Assembly (NCBI RefSeq): GCF_014647515.1
Contig: NZ_BMPI01000041.1
Span: forward strand, 1-64,000
From: Dactylosporangium sucinum
Lineage (GTDB): Bacteria; Actinomycetota; Actinomycetes; Mycobacteriales; Micromonosporaceae
Direction of reading: 5' to 3'
DNA: 64,000 nucleotides
Shown here one piece after another: positions 23,948 to 32,764 of this stretch. The notes under the pieces were generated by a model, which saw only the letters and a list, made by a program, of their open reading frames with translations, was not told the origin of the DNA and ran no database searches. Position 1 is the stretch's first letter, and every line of letters starts with the position of its first letter. The position numbers were made by a program, and so were the translations under genes.

Positions 23948-24685
23948 ATGCTCTCCGTCAAAGCGATCGCCTGGACCCACTTCGAGCCGCCGGGCGACGT
24001 GCCCTGGGAGACCGATGCTGAGGGCGGCGAGGCGCTGGCCGAGTTCGCCGGGCGCGCCTGCTACCAGTCGTGGAGCAAGCCCAATCCCGCCACGGCCACC
24101 AACGCGGGGTATCTCCGCCACATCCTCGAGGTCGGCCACCTGAGCGTGCTCGAGCACGGGTCGGTGACGTTCTACCTGCAGGGCGTGTCGCGGTCGTTCA
24201 CGCACGAGCTGATCCGCCACCGGCACTTCTCGTATTCGCAGCTGTCGCAGCGGTACGTGCCGGGGCGCGAGGCGGCGATGGTGGAGCCGGCCGTGATCGC
24301 CGAGGACCCGGCGCTGCACAAGACGTTCGTGGAGGCCGCCGAGGCCGCCCAGCGGGCCTACAACGAGCTGCTGGAGGGCCTGGAGGCGAAGTTCGCCGAC
24401 GTCGCCGGCGGCACCTCGCGGCGCAAGCAGGCCCGGCAGGCCGCGCGGTCGGTGCTGCCCAACGCCGCCGAGACGCGGATCGTGGTCACCGGCAACTACC
24501 GGGCCTGGCGGCACTTCGTGACGATGCGCGCGACCGAGGCCGCCGACGTGGAGATCCGCGAGGTGGCGGTCGCCTGCCTGCACGAGTTGCGGCGGATCGC
24601 GCCGAGCGTGTTCGGCGACTTCACGATCACCAAACTGCCGGACGGCACCGAGGTCGCCGCCCCGCAGTTCAGTTGGGAATCTTGA
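23948..24685 (+). CDS. thyX: FAD-dependent thymidylate synthase ThyX
   Basis: Flavin-dependent synthesis of dTMP from dUMP using methylenetetrahydrofolate and NADPH. The 245-residue protein carries the ThyX signature RHRHFSYSQLSQRY at residues 90-103, with the upstream SFTHELI. GNYRAWRHFVTMRATEAADVEIREVA near 178-203 forms the dUMP/FAD site, and the N-terminal half has LEVGHLSVLEHGSVTFYLQG. The thyX-dapA-rnj order is conserved in actinobacteria. Confidence 0.96.
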   Translation: MLSVKAIAWTHFEPPGDVPWETDAEGGEALAEFAGRACYQSWSKPNPATATNAGYLRHILEVGHLSVLEHGSVTFYLQGVSRSFTHELIRHRHFSYSQLSQRYVPGREAAMVEPAVIAEDPALHKTFVEAAEAAQRAYNELLEGLEAKFADVAGGTSRRKQARQAARSVLPNAAETRIVVTGNYRAWRHFVTMRATEAADVEIREVAVACLHELRRIAPSVFGDFTITKLPDGTEVAAPQFSWES

Positions 24686-24709
24686 GAAGAGCGAGCGAGA
24701 GGCGTCCGC

Positions 24710-24715
24710 TAGGTT
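24710..24715 (+). promoter_or_regulatory. -10 hexamer TAGGTT for dapA
   Basis: TAGGTT ends 6 nt before ATG 24722, predicting a leaderless start for the dapA-rnj transcript. Confidence 0.45.
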
Positions 24716-24721
24716 GTGCGT

Positions 24722-25675
24722 ATGACACGCACCGGTTCCGTCCCCGGCCGTCCGTTCGGGCGGCTGCTCAGCGCGATGGTCACGCCGTTCCAGGCTGACG
24801 GTTCGCTCGACGTCGCCGGCGCCGCCCGCTTGGCCACCCACCTGGTTGACGAGCAGGAGCACGACGGCCTCGTGATCAACGGCACCACCGGCGAGTCCGC
24901 GACCACGTCGGACGCGGAGAAGGACCAGGTGCTGCGCGCGGTCGTCGAGGCCGTCGGCGACCGGGCCACCGTGATCGCCGGCGTGGGCACCAACGACACC
25001 GCGCACACGATCGAGCTGGCGCGCGCCGCCGAGAAGGCGGGCGCCGACGGCCTGCTCGTCGTGACGCCGTATTACAACAAGCCGCCCCAGGCCGGCATCC
25101 TGCAGCATTTCCGGACCGTGGCCGACGCCTCCGGCCTGCCGGTCATGGTGTACGACATCCCGGGCCGCTCCGGCGTGCCGATCGAGACCGAGACCATGTG
25201 CCGGCTGGCCGAGCACGAGCGGATCATCGCCGTCAAGGACGCCAAGGGTGACCTCGGCGAGAGCGCCTGGGTGATCAAGCGGACGAACCTGGCGTACTAC
25301 TCGGGCGAGGACAAGCTGACCCTGCCGCTGCTCTCGGTGGGCGCCGTCGGCGTTGTCGGTGTGCCGACACACGTGTTCGGCCCCGACACCAAGCGGATGA
25401 TCCTCGCGCACGAGGCCGGCGACGTCGAGCAGGCCCGTGAGCTGCACCTGAAGCTGCTTCCGGCGTACTGCGGGTTCTTCCGCACGCAGGGCGTGATGCT
25501 GACCAAGGCGGCGCTGACCCTGCTCGGCCTGCCCGCCGGCCCCGTTCGCCCGCCGCTTGTCGCGGCGAATGCGGCGGAAGTCGGCCGGTTGCGAGAGGAT
25601 TGCGCAGAGGCGGGCCGCACGATCGGCACCGCCGATCAGATGGCGCACCACAACGAACTCGGAGTGGCCCTATGA
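24722..25675 (+). CDS. dapA: 4-hydroxy-tetrahydrodipicolinate synthase
   Basis: Condenses pyruvate with aspartate semialdehyde, the first committed step to diaminopimelate and lysine. This 317-residue TIM-barrel has the pyruvate-binding GTTGESATTS near residues 57-66 and GADGLLVVTPYYNKPPQ (catalytic Tyr) near 108-124. YDIPGRSGVPIETET follows, and the Schiff-base Lys is in IIAVKDAKGDLGESAW near 172. ATG 24722 is decided by the upstream -10. Its stop overlaps the rnj ATG (ATGA). Confidence 0.96.
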   Translation: MTRTGSVPGRPFGRLLSAMVTPFQADGSLDVAGAARLATHLVDEQEHDGLVINGTTGESATTSDAEKDQVLRAVVEAVGDRATVIAGVGTNDTAHTIELARAAEKAGADGLLVVTPYYNKPPQAGILQHFRTVADASGLPVMVYDIPGRSGVPIETETMCRLAEHERIIAVKDAKGDLGESAWVIKRTNLAYYSGEDKLTLPLLSVGAVGVVGVPTHVFGPDTKRMILAHEAGDVEQARELHLKLLPAYCGFFRTQGVMLTKAALTLLGLPAGPVRPPLVAANAAEVGRLREDCAEAGRTIGTADQMAHHNELGVAL

Positions 25676-27360
25676 CGGTGGCGCACGTCGAGCTCGATCC
25701 GCCGCCCCCACCGGGGCTCGACACCCTCCGGGTGACGCCACTGGGTGGCCTGGGCGCGATCGGCCGGAACATGACGCTGCTCGAGCACGGCGGCAAGCTG
25801 TTGATCATCGACTGCGGCGTGCTGTTCCCCGACGTCGAGCAGCCCGGCGTCGACCTCATCCTGCCGGACTTCTCCTCCATCCTCGACCGCCTCGACCGGG
25901 TTCAGGCGATCGTGTTGACGCACGGCCACGAGGACCACATCGGCGCGGTGCCCTACCTGCTGGCGCACAAGCCCGACATTCCGCTGGTGGGCTCGAAGTT
26001 CACCCTCGCGCTGGTCGAGGCGAAGCTGGCCGAGCGCCGCATCGAGCCGTATTCGCTGACGGTCAAGGAGGGGCAGGTCGAGCGGCTCGGGCCGTTCGAG
26101 TGCGAGTTCTTCGCCGTCAACCACTCGATCCCCGACGCGCTCGCGGTCGCGGTGACCACGACGGCCGGCACGCTGCTGCACACCGGCGACTTCAAGATGG
26201 ACCAGCTGCCGCTCGACGGGCGGATCACCGACCTGGCCGGCTTCGCGCGGCTCGGCGCGCAGGGCGTCGACCTGCTGCTGTCCGACTCGACCAACGCGGA
26301 GATCCCCGGGTTCGTCACCCCGGAGCGGGAGATCGGCCCGGTCCTGGAGGGCATCTTCGGGCGTGCGACCGGCCGGATCATCGTCGCCTCCTTCGCCTCG
26401 CACGTGCACCGCGTGCAGCAGGTCTTCGACGCCGCCCACGCGCACGGCCGCAAGGTCGCGCTGATCGGCCGGTCGATGGTGCGCAACATGGGCATCGCGC
26501 GCGACCTCGGCCTGCTGCGCATTCCCGCCGGCCTGGTCGTGGCGATCGACGAGGCGATGAGCCTGCCGCCCGAGCGGATCGTGCTGATGTCGACCGGGTC
26601 GCAGGGCGAGCCGATGAGCGCGCTGGGCCGCATGGCCAACGGCGACCACCGGCACATCGTCATCGGTGAGGGCGACACGGTCGTGCTCGCCTCCTCCCTG
26701 GTGCCGGGGAACGAGACCGCGGTGTATCGCGTGATCAACCAGCTCTCGCGGGCCGGCGCGATCGTCGTGCACAAGGACGTCGCCAAGGTGCACGTGTCGG
26801 GCCACTCGCCCGCCGGTGAGCTGCTCTACCTGCTCAACGTCGTCAAACCGCGCAACTTCATGCCGGTGCACGGCGAGTGGCGCCACCTGCGGGCCCACGC
26901 CCAGCTGGCGCGCGAGGCCGGCGTGCCCGCCGACCGGGTGGTGCTGTGCGAGGACGGCGACGTCGTGGACCTGGTCGACGGGCAGGCCACGCTCGTCGGG
27001 CACATCCGCTCGCGGTACGTGTACGTCGACGGGCTCGCGATCGGGGACGTCGGCGAGTCGCTGCTCACCGAGCGCCGCATCCTCGGCGACGGCGGGTTCA
27101 TCGCGGCGACCGTGGTCATCGACTCCGTCACCGGCAAGGTGGTGGCCGGGCCGACGGTGTCCGCGAAGGGCTTCTCCGACGATCCCGCGGTGTTCAACGC
27201 GGTGCTGCCGCTGGTCACCGAGGCGCTCAACAAGGCGGCCACGGACGGGATCACCGACCCGCACCAGCTCCAGCAGATCGTGCGCCGCACGGTCGGCCGC
27301 TGGGTCAACGAGGCGTACCGGCGGCGGCCGATGATCGTCCCCACGGTGGTCGAGGTGTAG
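25672..27360 (+). CDS. rnj: ribonuclease J
   Basis: Metallo-beta-lactamase-fold ribonuclease with 5'-to-3' exo- and endonuclease activity in rRNA maturation and mRNA decay. The 562-residue protein has GGLGAIGRNMTLLEHGGKLLIIDCG near 25-48 and the zinc motif LTHGHEDHIGAVPYLL near 82-97. The DLLLSDSTNAEIPGF segment, the beta-CASP domain (VASFASHVHRVQQVFDAA, STGSQGEPMSAL) and HVSGHSPAGELLYLLNVVKPRNFMPVHGEWRHL follow. The start shares ATGA with the dapA stop, with GGAG upstream. With pnp at 15345 it gives this segment two major RNA-decay enzymes. Confidence 0.96.
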   Translation: MTVAHVELDPPPPPGLDTLRVTPLGGLGAIGRNMTLLEHGGKLLIIDCGVLFPDVEQPGVDLILPDFSSILDRLDRVQAIVLTHGHEDHIGAVPYLLAHKPDIPLVGSKFTLALVEAKLAERRIEPYSLTVKEGQVERLGPFECEFFAVNHSIPDALAVAVTTTAGTLLHTGDFKMDQLPLDGRITDLAGFARLGAQGVDLLLSDSTNAEIPGFVTPEREIGPVLEGIFGRATGRIIVASFASHVHRVQQVFDAAHAHGRKVALIGRSMVRNMGIARDLGLLRIPAGLVVAIDEAMSLPPERIVLMSTGSQGEPMSALGRMANGDHRHIVIGEGDTVVLASSLVPGNETAVYRVINQLSRAGAIVVHKDVAKVHVSGHSPAGELLYLLNVVKPRNFMPVHGEWRHLRAHAQLAREAGVPADRVVLCEDGDVVDLVDGQATLVGHIRSRYVYVDGLAIGDVGESLLTERRILGDGGFIAATVVIDSVTGKVVAGPTVSAKGFSDDPAVFNAVLPLVTEALNKAATDGITDPHQLQQIVRRTVGRWVNEAYRRRPMIVPTVVEV

Positions 27361-27364
27361 GACC

Positions 27365-27766
27365 GTGTACCGGGCGTTGGCGACGACGGTGCTGGTGGTG
27401 CACTTCGCCTTCCTCGCGTACGTGGTGCTCGGCGGGTTCGTCGCCTGGCGGTGGCCCAGGGCCTTCTGGCCGCACCTGGTGGCCGCCGCCTGGGGGCTCG
27501 CCGTGGTCACGATCCCGTTGACGTGCCCGCTGACCTACGTCGAGCACTGGGCGCGCCGGCGGGCCGGCGAGGCGGGGGTCGGCCGGGGATTCATCGACCA
27601 GTACGTCGAGGGCGTGCTCTATCCCGAGCGGCACACGCACTTGTTGCAGGTCATCGTCGGTCTGGTCGTGTTCGGATCGTATGCCGGGGTGTACGTGAAG
27701 TACAGAAACCGGCGGGACACGAAGCGCGGAACCGAAGAAATGTCGGAGCCCCCCGCTACGGTGTGA
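27365..27766 (+). CDS. DUF2784 family membrane protein
   Basis: 133-residue protein with three to four membrane helices. It starts MYRALATTVLVVHFAFLAYVV, followed by WPRAFWPHLVAAAWGLAVVTIPLTCPLTYVEHWAR, GFIDQYVEGVLYPERHTHLLQVIVGLVV and a basic cytoplasmic tail. The CPLTxxE and the YPE motif are typical of DUF2784. Function unknown. GTG 27365 lies 4 nt after the rnj stop, and ftsK follows 2 nt after its own stop, so all three are probably co-transcribed. Confidence 0.82.
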   Translation: MYRALATTVLVVHFAFLAYVVLGGFVAWRWPRAFWPHLVAAAWGLAVVTIPLTCPLTYVEHWARRRAGEAGVGRGFIDQYVEGVLYPERHTHLLQVIVGLVVFGSYAGVYVKYRNRRDTKRGTEEMSEPPATV

Positions 27767-27768
27767 CC

Positions 27769-30366
27769 ATGGCGGGCCGCACCTCCCAGGCCGGCCGCGG
27801 CGGAGGCGCGTCCAACGCCCGCGGCGGTTCGAACACGCGTGCGACCAGTTCGGCGGCGAAGCGGACGCCGCCGCGGGCCCGCACCACGTCCGCGACGCCG
27901 GCCCGCACGCGGGCGGCGACCCCCCGGGTGACGCCGACCCCGGTGCGGCGCCGGCGCACGGGCGCCGTCGTGGCCACGCCGCTCGGCCTGCTCGGCCGGG
28001 GCATGATCGCGGTCTGGATGGGCATCGCGCACGGTGTCGGCTGGGGCGCCCGCGCCATCGGCCGCCAGGCGGCCAACGCCCGCGACCTCGACCCCGAGCA
28101 CCGCCGCGACGGCGCCGGCCTCGGGCTCATCGGCCTCGCGGTGCTGCTCACCGCCGCGCTGTGGTTCCAGGCGGCCGGGCCGGTCGGCCGCTGGCTGGCC
28201 GGGGTCTGCCACACGTTCATCGGCGCCACCTCGGCGGCGCTGCCCGTGCTGCTGCTCATCGGCGGCATCCGCGTGATGCGGTCCAACCCCGACGACGAGC
28301 ACCGCGGCCGCGGCATCGTCGGCTGGACCGCGCTCTCGATCGGCATCACCGGCCTCCTGCACCTGGCCGCCGACAGCCCCACCAAGCCGCCGCAGATGGA
28401 CCGGGCGGGCGGCCTGCTCGGCCGGGCGGGCGGCGGGCTGCTGGAGATGGCCGTGACCGCCTGGGTCGCGGTGCCGCTGCTCCTGCTGCTGTCGGGCTTC
28501 GGGCTCCTGGTGGTCACGTCGACCCCGATCAGCCGCATCCCGCACCGGTGGCGCCAGCTGCGCGACCTCGCGCTGGGCCGGGTCGAGGACCCGACGCTCG
28601 CCAGCGACGAGGAGGAGTTCGAGGAGCTCTACGACGAGCCCGAGCCGAAGCCCCGGCGCAGCCCGTCCCGGCGCCGGCAGGGCGCGATGCCGCACCCGCT
28701 CGACGACGACTCCGCCGAGGCGGGCCGCGGTGTGCTGTTCGACGAGGCCGCGCCCGACCTGGTCCCCGACCCGGTCCACGACACGGTCGTGCTCGACCGG
28801 GTGGCGCCGCCCGCCAAGCGCAAGAAGGCGAAGGAGCCGCCGGAGCACTCGCCGCTGCCGACGCGCGCCGAGCAGCTCGCGCTGACCGACGCCGACTACA
28901 AGCTGCCGCCGCCGACGCTGCTGGGCACCGGTGACGCGCCGCGCGGCCGGACGCGGGCCAACGACGAGGTGATGGCGGCGCTGCAGGGCGTCTTCGAGCA
29001 GTTCGGCGTCGACGCGCTGGTCACCGGCTTCACGCGCGGGCCGACGGTGACGCGCTACGAGGTCGAGATCGGCCACGGCGTGAAGGTCGAGCGGATCACG
29101 GCGCTGTCGCGCAACATCGCCTATGCGGTGAAGTCGCCGGACGTGCGGATCCAGAGCCCGATCCCGGGCAAGAGCGCGGTCGGGGTGGAGATCCCCAACC
29201 CCGACCGGGAGAACGTGGTGCTGGGCGACGTGCTGCGGTCGCGGCCGGCGACGTCCGACCATCATCCGCTGGTGGTGGCGCTGGGCAAGGACATCGAGGG
29301 TGGCTACGTGCTGGCCAACCTGGCGAAGATGCCGCACATCCTGATCGCGGGCGCGACGGGGGCGGGCAAGTCCTCGTGTCTGAACAGTCTGCTGGTGTCG
29401 TTGCTGACGCGGTCGACGCCGGACGAGGTGCGGTTGCTGCTGGTGGACCCGAAGCGGGTCGAGCTGACCAGCTACGAGGGGATTCCGCACCTGGTGACGC
29501 CGATCGTGACCAACCCGAAGAAGGCGGCCGACGCCCTCGAGTGGGTCGTGCGCGAGATGGACATGCGTTACGACGACCTGGCCGCGGCCGGGGTGCGGCA
29601 CATCGACGACTACAACCGGAAGGTTCGGGCGGGCCAGATCACGGCGCCCCCGGGCAGCGAGCGCGTGATCCGGCCCTATCCGTATCTGCTGGTCGTGGTC
29701 GACGAGCTGGCCGACCTGATGATGGTCGCGCCGCGTGACGTCGAGGACTCGATCGTGCGGATCACGCAGCTGGCCCGCGCGGCCGGCATCCACCTGGTGC
29801 TGGCCACGCAGCGGCCGTCGGTGGACGTGGTCACGGGCCTGATCAAGGCGAACGTGCCGTCCCGGCTGGCGTTCGCGACGTCGAGCCTGGCCGACTCGCG
29901 GGTCATCCTGGACCAGCCGGGTGCGGAGAAGCTGATCGGGCGCGGCGACGCGCTGTTCCTGCCGATGGGCGCGTCGAAGCCGATCCGCATTCAGGGCGCG
30001 TGGGTCTCCGAGACCGAGATCGCCGACGTGGTGAGGTTCTGCAAGGACCAGCGCGAGCCGGAGTTCCGCCCCGACGTGCTGGTCAAGGCCGAGGAGAGCA
30101 AGAAGAAGGTCGACGAGGAGATCGGCGACGACCTCGACCTGCTGCTGCAGGCCATCGAACTGGTGGTGACCAGCCAGTTCGGCTCCACGAGCATGCTGCA
30201 GCGCAAGCTGCGCGTCGGCTTCGCCAAGGCCGGCCGCTTGATGGACCTGATGGAGACCCGCGGCATCGTCGGCCCGTCGGAGGGCTCGAAGGCCCGCGAT
30301 GTGCTGATCAAACCGGACGAGCTGTCGGAGGCGCTGGCCGCCCTCCGCGAGGACGAGGACGCTTAA
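27769..30366 (+). CDS. ftsK: DNA translocase FtsK
   Basis: Septum-located motor that pumps chromosomal DNA and aids dimer resolution during division or sporulation. The 865-residue protein has a basic, Thr/Ala-rich N-terminus, four membrane helices (about residues 120-255), a linker, and the RecA-like motor. Walker A GATGAGKSSCLNSLLVS is near 530, LLLVDPKRVELTSYEGIPHLVTPIV follows, and Walker B is LLVVVDELADLMM near 645. A C-terminal gamma winged-helix domain (TSQFGSTSMLQRKLRVGFAKAGRLMDLME) would read KOPS-like sites. No strong terminator immediately follows; a 338-nt gap with a 21-bp inverted repeat separates it from the next gene. Confidence 0.95.
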   Translation: MAGRTSQAGRGGGASNARGGSNTRATSSAAKRTPPRARTTSATPARTRAATPRVTPTPVRRRRTGAVVATPLGLLGRGMIAVWMGIAHGVGWGARAIGRQAANARDLDPEHRRDGAGLGLIGLAVLLTAALWFQAAGPVGRWLAGVCHTFIGATSAALPVLLLIGGIRVMRSNPDDEHRGRGIVGWTALSIGITGLLHLAADSPTKPPQMDRAGGLLGRAGGGLLEMAVTAWVAVPLLLLLSGFGLLVVTSTPISRIPHRWRQLRDLALGRVEDPTLASDEEEFEELYDEPEPKPRRSPSRRRQGAMPHPLDDDSAEAGRGVLFDEAAPDLVPDPVHDTVVLDRVAPPAKRKKAKEPPEHSPLPTRAEQLALTDADYKLPPPTLLGTGDAPRGRTRANDEVMAALQGVFEQFGVDALVTGFTRGPTVTRYEVEIGHGVKVERITALSRNIAYAVKSPDVRIQSPIPGKSAVGVEIPNPDRENVVLGDVLRSRPATSDHHPLVVALGKDIEGGYVLANLAKMPHILIAGATGAGKSSCLNSLLVSLLTRSTPDEVRLLLVDPKRVELTSYEGIPHLVTPIVTNPKKAADALEWVVREMDMRYDDLAAAGVRHIDDYNRKVRAGQITAPPGSERVIRPYPYLLVVVDELADLMMVAPRDVEDSIVRITQLARAAGIHLVLATQRPSVDVVTGLIKANVPSRLAFATSSLADSRVILDQPGAEKLIGRGDALFLPMGASKPIRIQGAWVSETEIADVVRFCKDQREPEFRPDVLVKAEESKKKVDEEIGDDLDLLLQAIELVVTSQFGSTSMLQRKLRVGFAKAGRLMDLMETRGIVGPSEGSKARDVLIKPDELSEALAALREDEDA

Positions 30367-30704
30367 CGCGCCCCTGGGTCCCCGGCCCGGCTTCCGGGTT
30401 CGTTGTCCGTCTGGTCCTGCGCTGTCGGCCCGGGACCCATCGGCGTGATCGCCGGGCTTGTCGGTCGTCATCAGGCAGCGGCTGCGGTGACCTTCGCCGG
30501 CCCGAGCATCTAGAGACGTTGGTCGATCTACCCTCTCGCATCGAGATCATTTGAGGGTAGATCGACCAACGTCGAACGGGTTGCCCGGCGTCGCGCGTCC
30601 TCGGGTGTGTGGTGCGTCTCAGCGGCGGCGGGTGGGAGTCGTCCGGTGCCCGTGGTTGGGTGGTCCACGGCGGTGAGCGGCTGTGACCCGGGGCGGTTGA
30701 CGCG
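30367..30704. other. 338-nt intergenic gap after ftsK
   Basis: Apart from the inverted repeat at 30515-30573 I see no convincing gene, RNA or promoter. The stretch 30574-30704 is G/T-rich and non-coding by eye, ending in a weak GGGGCGG about 7 nt before the AEC gene. Confidence 0.5.
30515..30573. repeat. 21-bp perfect inverted repeat, 17-nt loop
   Basis: Arms 30515-30535 and 30553-30573 are exact reverse complements (core GGTCGATCTACCCT). The loop is unusually AT-rich, with TTT just before the right arm. It lies 149 nt after the ftsK stop and may terminate read-through, or be a mobile palindrome like the one at 13064-13145. Confidence 0.85.
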
Positions 30705-31625
30705 GTGCTGGTGGCGTTTGTGCCCATTTGGGCGTTGACCGCGGTCGGGTTCGTCGCCGGGCGCACCGGAGTGCTCGGAGCGGGCGCGGTTGACGTGCTC
30801 GGGCGGTTCGTCTTCTACGTTGCCATGCCCGCGGCGCTGCTCGACACGCTCACCCGGCAGCCCGTCGGCGGGGCCGCGGGGCGGGGCATCGCCGCCTTTG
30901 TGTGCGCCACGCTGCTCATGGGGGCGGGCGGGTTCCTCGCGGCGCGGTACGTGTTCAAGCGGCCGCTCGCCGAGCAGACCGTCGCCGCTATGGCGTCCGG
31001 GTACGTCAATGCGGGCAACCTCGGGATTCCGGTCGCCGCGCAGGTGCTCGGCAACGCCTCGTTCATCGCCGTCGTGCTGCTGATCCAGACCGTGATCCTG
31101 ACGCCGATCATTCTCAGCACGCTCGACTTCGCGCAGGCCGAGCATCCGGGTGGGCGGTGGCGGCGGCTGCTCACCGTGCCGTTGCGGAGTCCGGTGCTGC
31201 TCGCCTGCCTGTCCGGGGTCGTGCTCGGCAGCCTCGGCGTGCGGCTGCCGAAGCTCGTCGCCGACGTGGTGGGGCTGCTCGGGGACGCGGCGGTGCCGTC
31301 GGCGCTGGTGGCGCTCGGGCTGTCCTTGGTACCCACGCGAAATCCGGACGCAGAAGCGCGCCGGCCCGTCGAGGTCGGGCTCGCCGTGTTCCTGAAATCG
31401 TGCCTGCAGCCCGTCGTGTGCCTGGTCGTGGCGCGGGTCGGGTTCGGGCTCACCGGCTGCGACCTGCTCGCGGCGGTGCTCTGCTCGGCGCTGCCGACGG
31501 CGCAGAACACGTTCGTGTACGCCCGGGCCCACGGGGTCGACGGGACCTATTCGCGCGACGTCATCGTGGTCTCCACGGCCGTGTCGATGGTGACCCTGAC
31601 GGTGGCGGCCACGCTGCTGCAATAG
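30705..31625 (+). CDS. AEC (auxin efflux carrier) family transporter
   Basis: 306-residue, ten-helix AEC permease, probably exporting or importing a carboxylate or similar small molecule. It starts with VAFVPIWALTAVGFVAGRTGVLGAGA and the FVFYVAMPAALLDTLTRQ crossover. It continues with MASGYVNAGNLGIPVAAQVLGNASFIAVVLLIQTVILTPI and the second-half repeat (LPTAQNTFVYARAHGVDGTYSRDVIVVSTAVSMVTLTVAATLL). Substrate cannot be read from sequence. GTG 30705 has no strong Shine-Dalgarno. The SufR-like regulator gene begins 8 nt after its stop and probably shares its transcript. Confidence 0.88.
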   Translation: MLVAFVPIWALTAVGFVAGRTGVLGAGAVDVLGRFVFYVAMPAALLDTLTRQPVGGAAGRGIAAFVCATLLMGAGGFLAARYVFKRPLAEQTVAAMASGYVNAGNLGIPVAAQVLGNASFIAVVLLIQTVILTPIILSTLDFAQAEHPGGRWRRLLTVPLRSPVLLACLSGVVLGSLGVRLPKLVADVVGLLGDAAVPSALVALGLSLVPTRNPDAEARRPVEVGLAVFLKSCLQPVVCLVVARVGFGLTGCDLLAAVLCSALPTAQNTFVYARAHGVDGTYSRDVIVVSTAVSMVTLTVAATLLQ

Positions 31626-31633
31626 TTGTCGGC

Positions 31634-32227
31634 GTGGAAGTCGAGTCGCTGGCGGTGCTGGGCGAGCCGCAGCGCCGGGCGGTGTACGAGCACGTGGCCG
31701 CGGCCGCCGAGCCGGTGAGCCGCGACGAGGTCGCTGCCGCGCTCGGGATCGGGCGGAACCTGGCCGCGCACCACCTCGACAAGCTGGCCGAGGCCGGGCT
31801 GCTGGAGGTCTCGTTCGCGCGGCGGGCCGGGCCCAGGGCCGGGCGGCCCGCCAAGGTGTACCGCCGGGCGCCCGTGGAACTCTCCGTGAGCCTGCCGCCG
31901 CGCGGGTACCGCGTGCTGGCCGAGGTGTTCGCCGACGCGGTGGAGGAGGTCGGCGCGGAGCCGGCGCTGTACGCGGCCGCGCGCAAGCGGGGGGAGCGGC
32001 TCGCGGGGGAGGGTGCCGCGGAGGAGGTGCTGCGGCGGCTCGGCTACGAGCCGTTCGAGGACGGGGAGGTCTGGCGGCTGCGGAACTGCCCGTTCGACGG
32101 CGTGGCACGGACCCACCCCGGGGTGGTCTGTGGCGCGAATCTTGCGCTGCTGGAAGGGGCTCTTGGCCCCCGGGTCCGCATCGACCCGCGACCGGACGGG
32201 TGCTGCGTCGTCGTGGACCGGGATTAA
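31634..32227 (+). CDS. SufR-like helix-turn-helix regulator with Fe-S cysteine pattern
   Basis: 197-residue transcription factor. The winged helix is at residues about 5-75 (LGEPQRRAVYEHVAAAAEPVSRDEVAAALGIGRNLAAHHLDKLAEAGLLEV). The C-terminal part carries Cys152 (RNCPFDGVARTHPGVVC), Cys166 and Cys190-Cys191 (DGCC). A Cys-x13-Cys...CC arrangement with a His-Pro is seen in SufR and related iron-sulphur sensors, so a redox- or Fe-S-responsive repressor is inferred. GTG 31634 is the start. The stop overlaps the palindromic operator of the DUF3291 gene. Confidence 0.8.
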   Translation: MEVESLAVLGEPQRRAVYEHVAAAAEPVSRDEVAAALGIGRNLAAHHLDKLAEAGLLEVSFARRAGPRAGRPAKVYRRAPVELSVSLPPRGYRVLAEVFADAVEEVGAEPALYAAARKRGERLAGEGAAEEVLRRLGYEPFEDGEVWRLRNCPFDGVARTHPGVVCGANLALLEGALGPRVRIDPRPDGCCVVVDRD

Positions 32228-32252
32228 AAACAATAGACGTTTGTTTTAGACT
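32227..32252 (+). promoter_or_regulatory. palindromic operator and -10 before DUF3291 gene
   Basis: AAAACAA (32227-32233) and TTGTTTT (32241-32247) form a perfect 7-bp inverted repeat with a 7-bp spacer in an otherwise GC-rich genome. TAGACT (32247-32252) overlaps its right edge and ends 6 nt before ATG 32259, so a protein bound here would block a leaderless promoter. Whether the adjacent SufR-like regulator or a TetR-type protein binds is inference. Confidence 0.6.
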
Positions 32253-32258
32253 CCCCGC

Positions 32259-32714
32259 ATGACCTCACACCTCGCGCAGCTCAACGTCGGCCGCCTGCTC
32301 GCGACCAAGGGCGACCCCCGGGTGGCCGCCTTCTTCGGCGACCTCGACCGGATCAACGCCATCGCCGACGCCTCGCCCGGCTTCGTGTGGCGGCTCGTCG
32401 ACGACGGTGGGGCCGATGCGACCTCGTTGCGCCCGTTCGGCCCGGATGTCCTGGTCAACCTGTCGGTCTGGGAGAGCCTGGACGCGCTGCGCGAGTTCAC
32501 GTTCCGGAGTCCGCATCTGGAGGTCCTGCGAAGGCGGCGCGAGTGGTTCGAGCCCTACGGCGACGTCTCCGCGGTCCTGTGGTGGCTCCCGGCGGGGCAC
32601 ATCCCGACGCCGACGGAGGCCGGGGAGCGGCTCGACCTGCTGCGACGCAACGGCTCGACGCCTGACGCGTTCAGCTTCCGTGACCCGTTTCCCGCCCCGA
32701 TCACGGCGGGTTAG
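32259..32714 (+). CDS. DUF3291 family protein
   Basis: 151-residue protein of the DUF3291 family (ferredoxin-like, dimeric alpha-beta barrel, related to monooxygenase/EthD folds). Signature regions: LAQLNVGRLLA, FFGDLDRINAIADASPGFVWRL near residues 25-46, VLVNLSVWESLDALREFTFRSPHLEVLRRRREWFEP near 63-98, and LWWLPAGHIPTPTEAGERLDLLRRNGSTPDAFSF. Function unknown; related folds handle small reactive organics. Its promoter carries a palindrome and it follows the SufR-like gene, suggesting regulated stress expression. Confidence 0.85.
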   Translation: MTSHLAQLNVGRLLATKGDPRVAAFFGDLDRINAIADASPGFVWRLVDDGGADATSLRPFGPDVLVNLSVWESLDALREFTFRSPHLEVLRRRREWFEPYGDVSAVLWWLPAGHIPTPTEAGERLDLLRRNGSTPDAFSFRDPFPAPITAG

Positions 32715-32751
32715 GGCAGGATCCGCCCGGCAAATTGTCAGTCCCGGTCGG

Positions 32752-32757
32752 TACCCT
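32752..32757 (+). promoter_or_regulatory. -10 hexamer TACCCT for rimO
   Basis: TACCCT ends 7 nt before ATG 32765; no Shine-Dalgarno lies between, so a leaderless rimO-pgsA-cinA transcript is likely. Confidence 0.45.
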
Positions 32758-32764
32758 CGACAGC

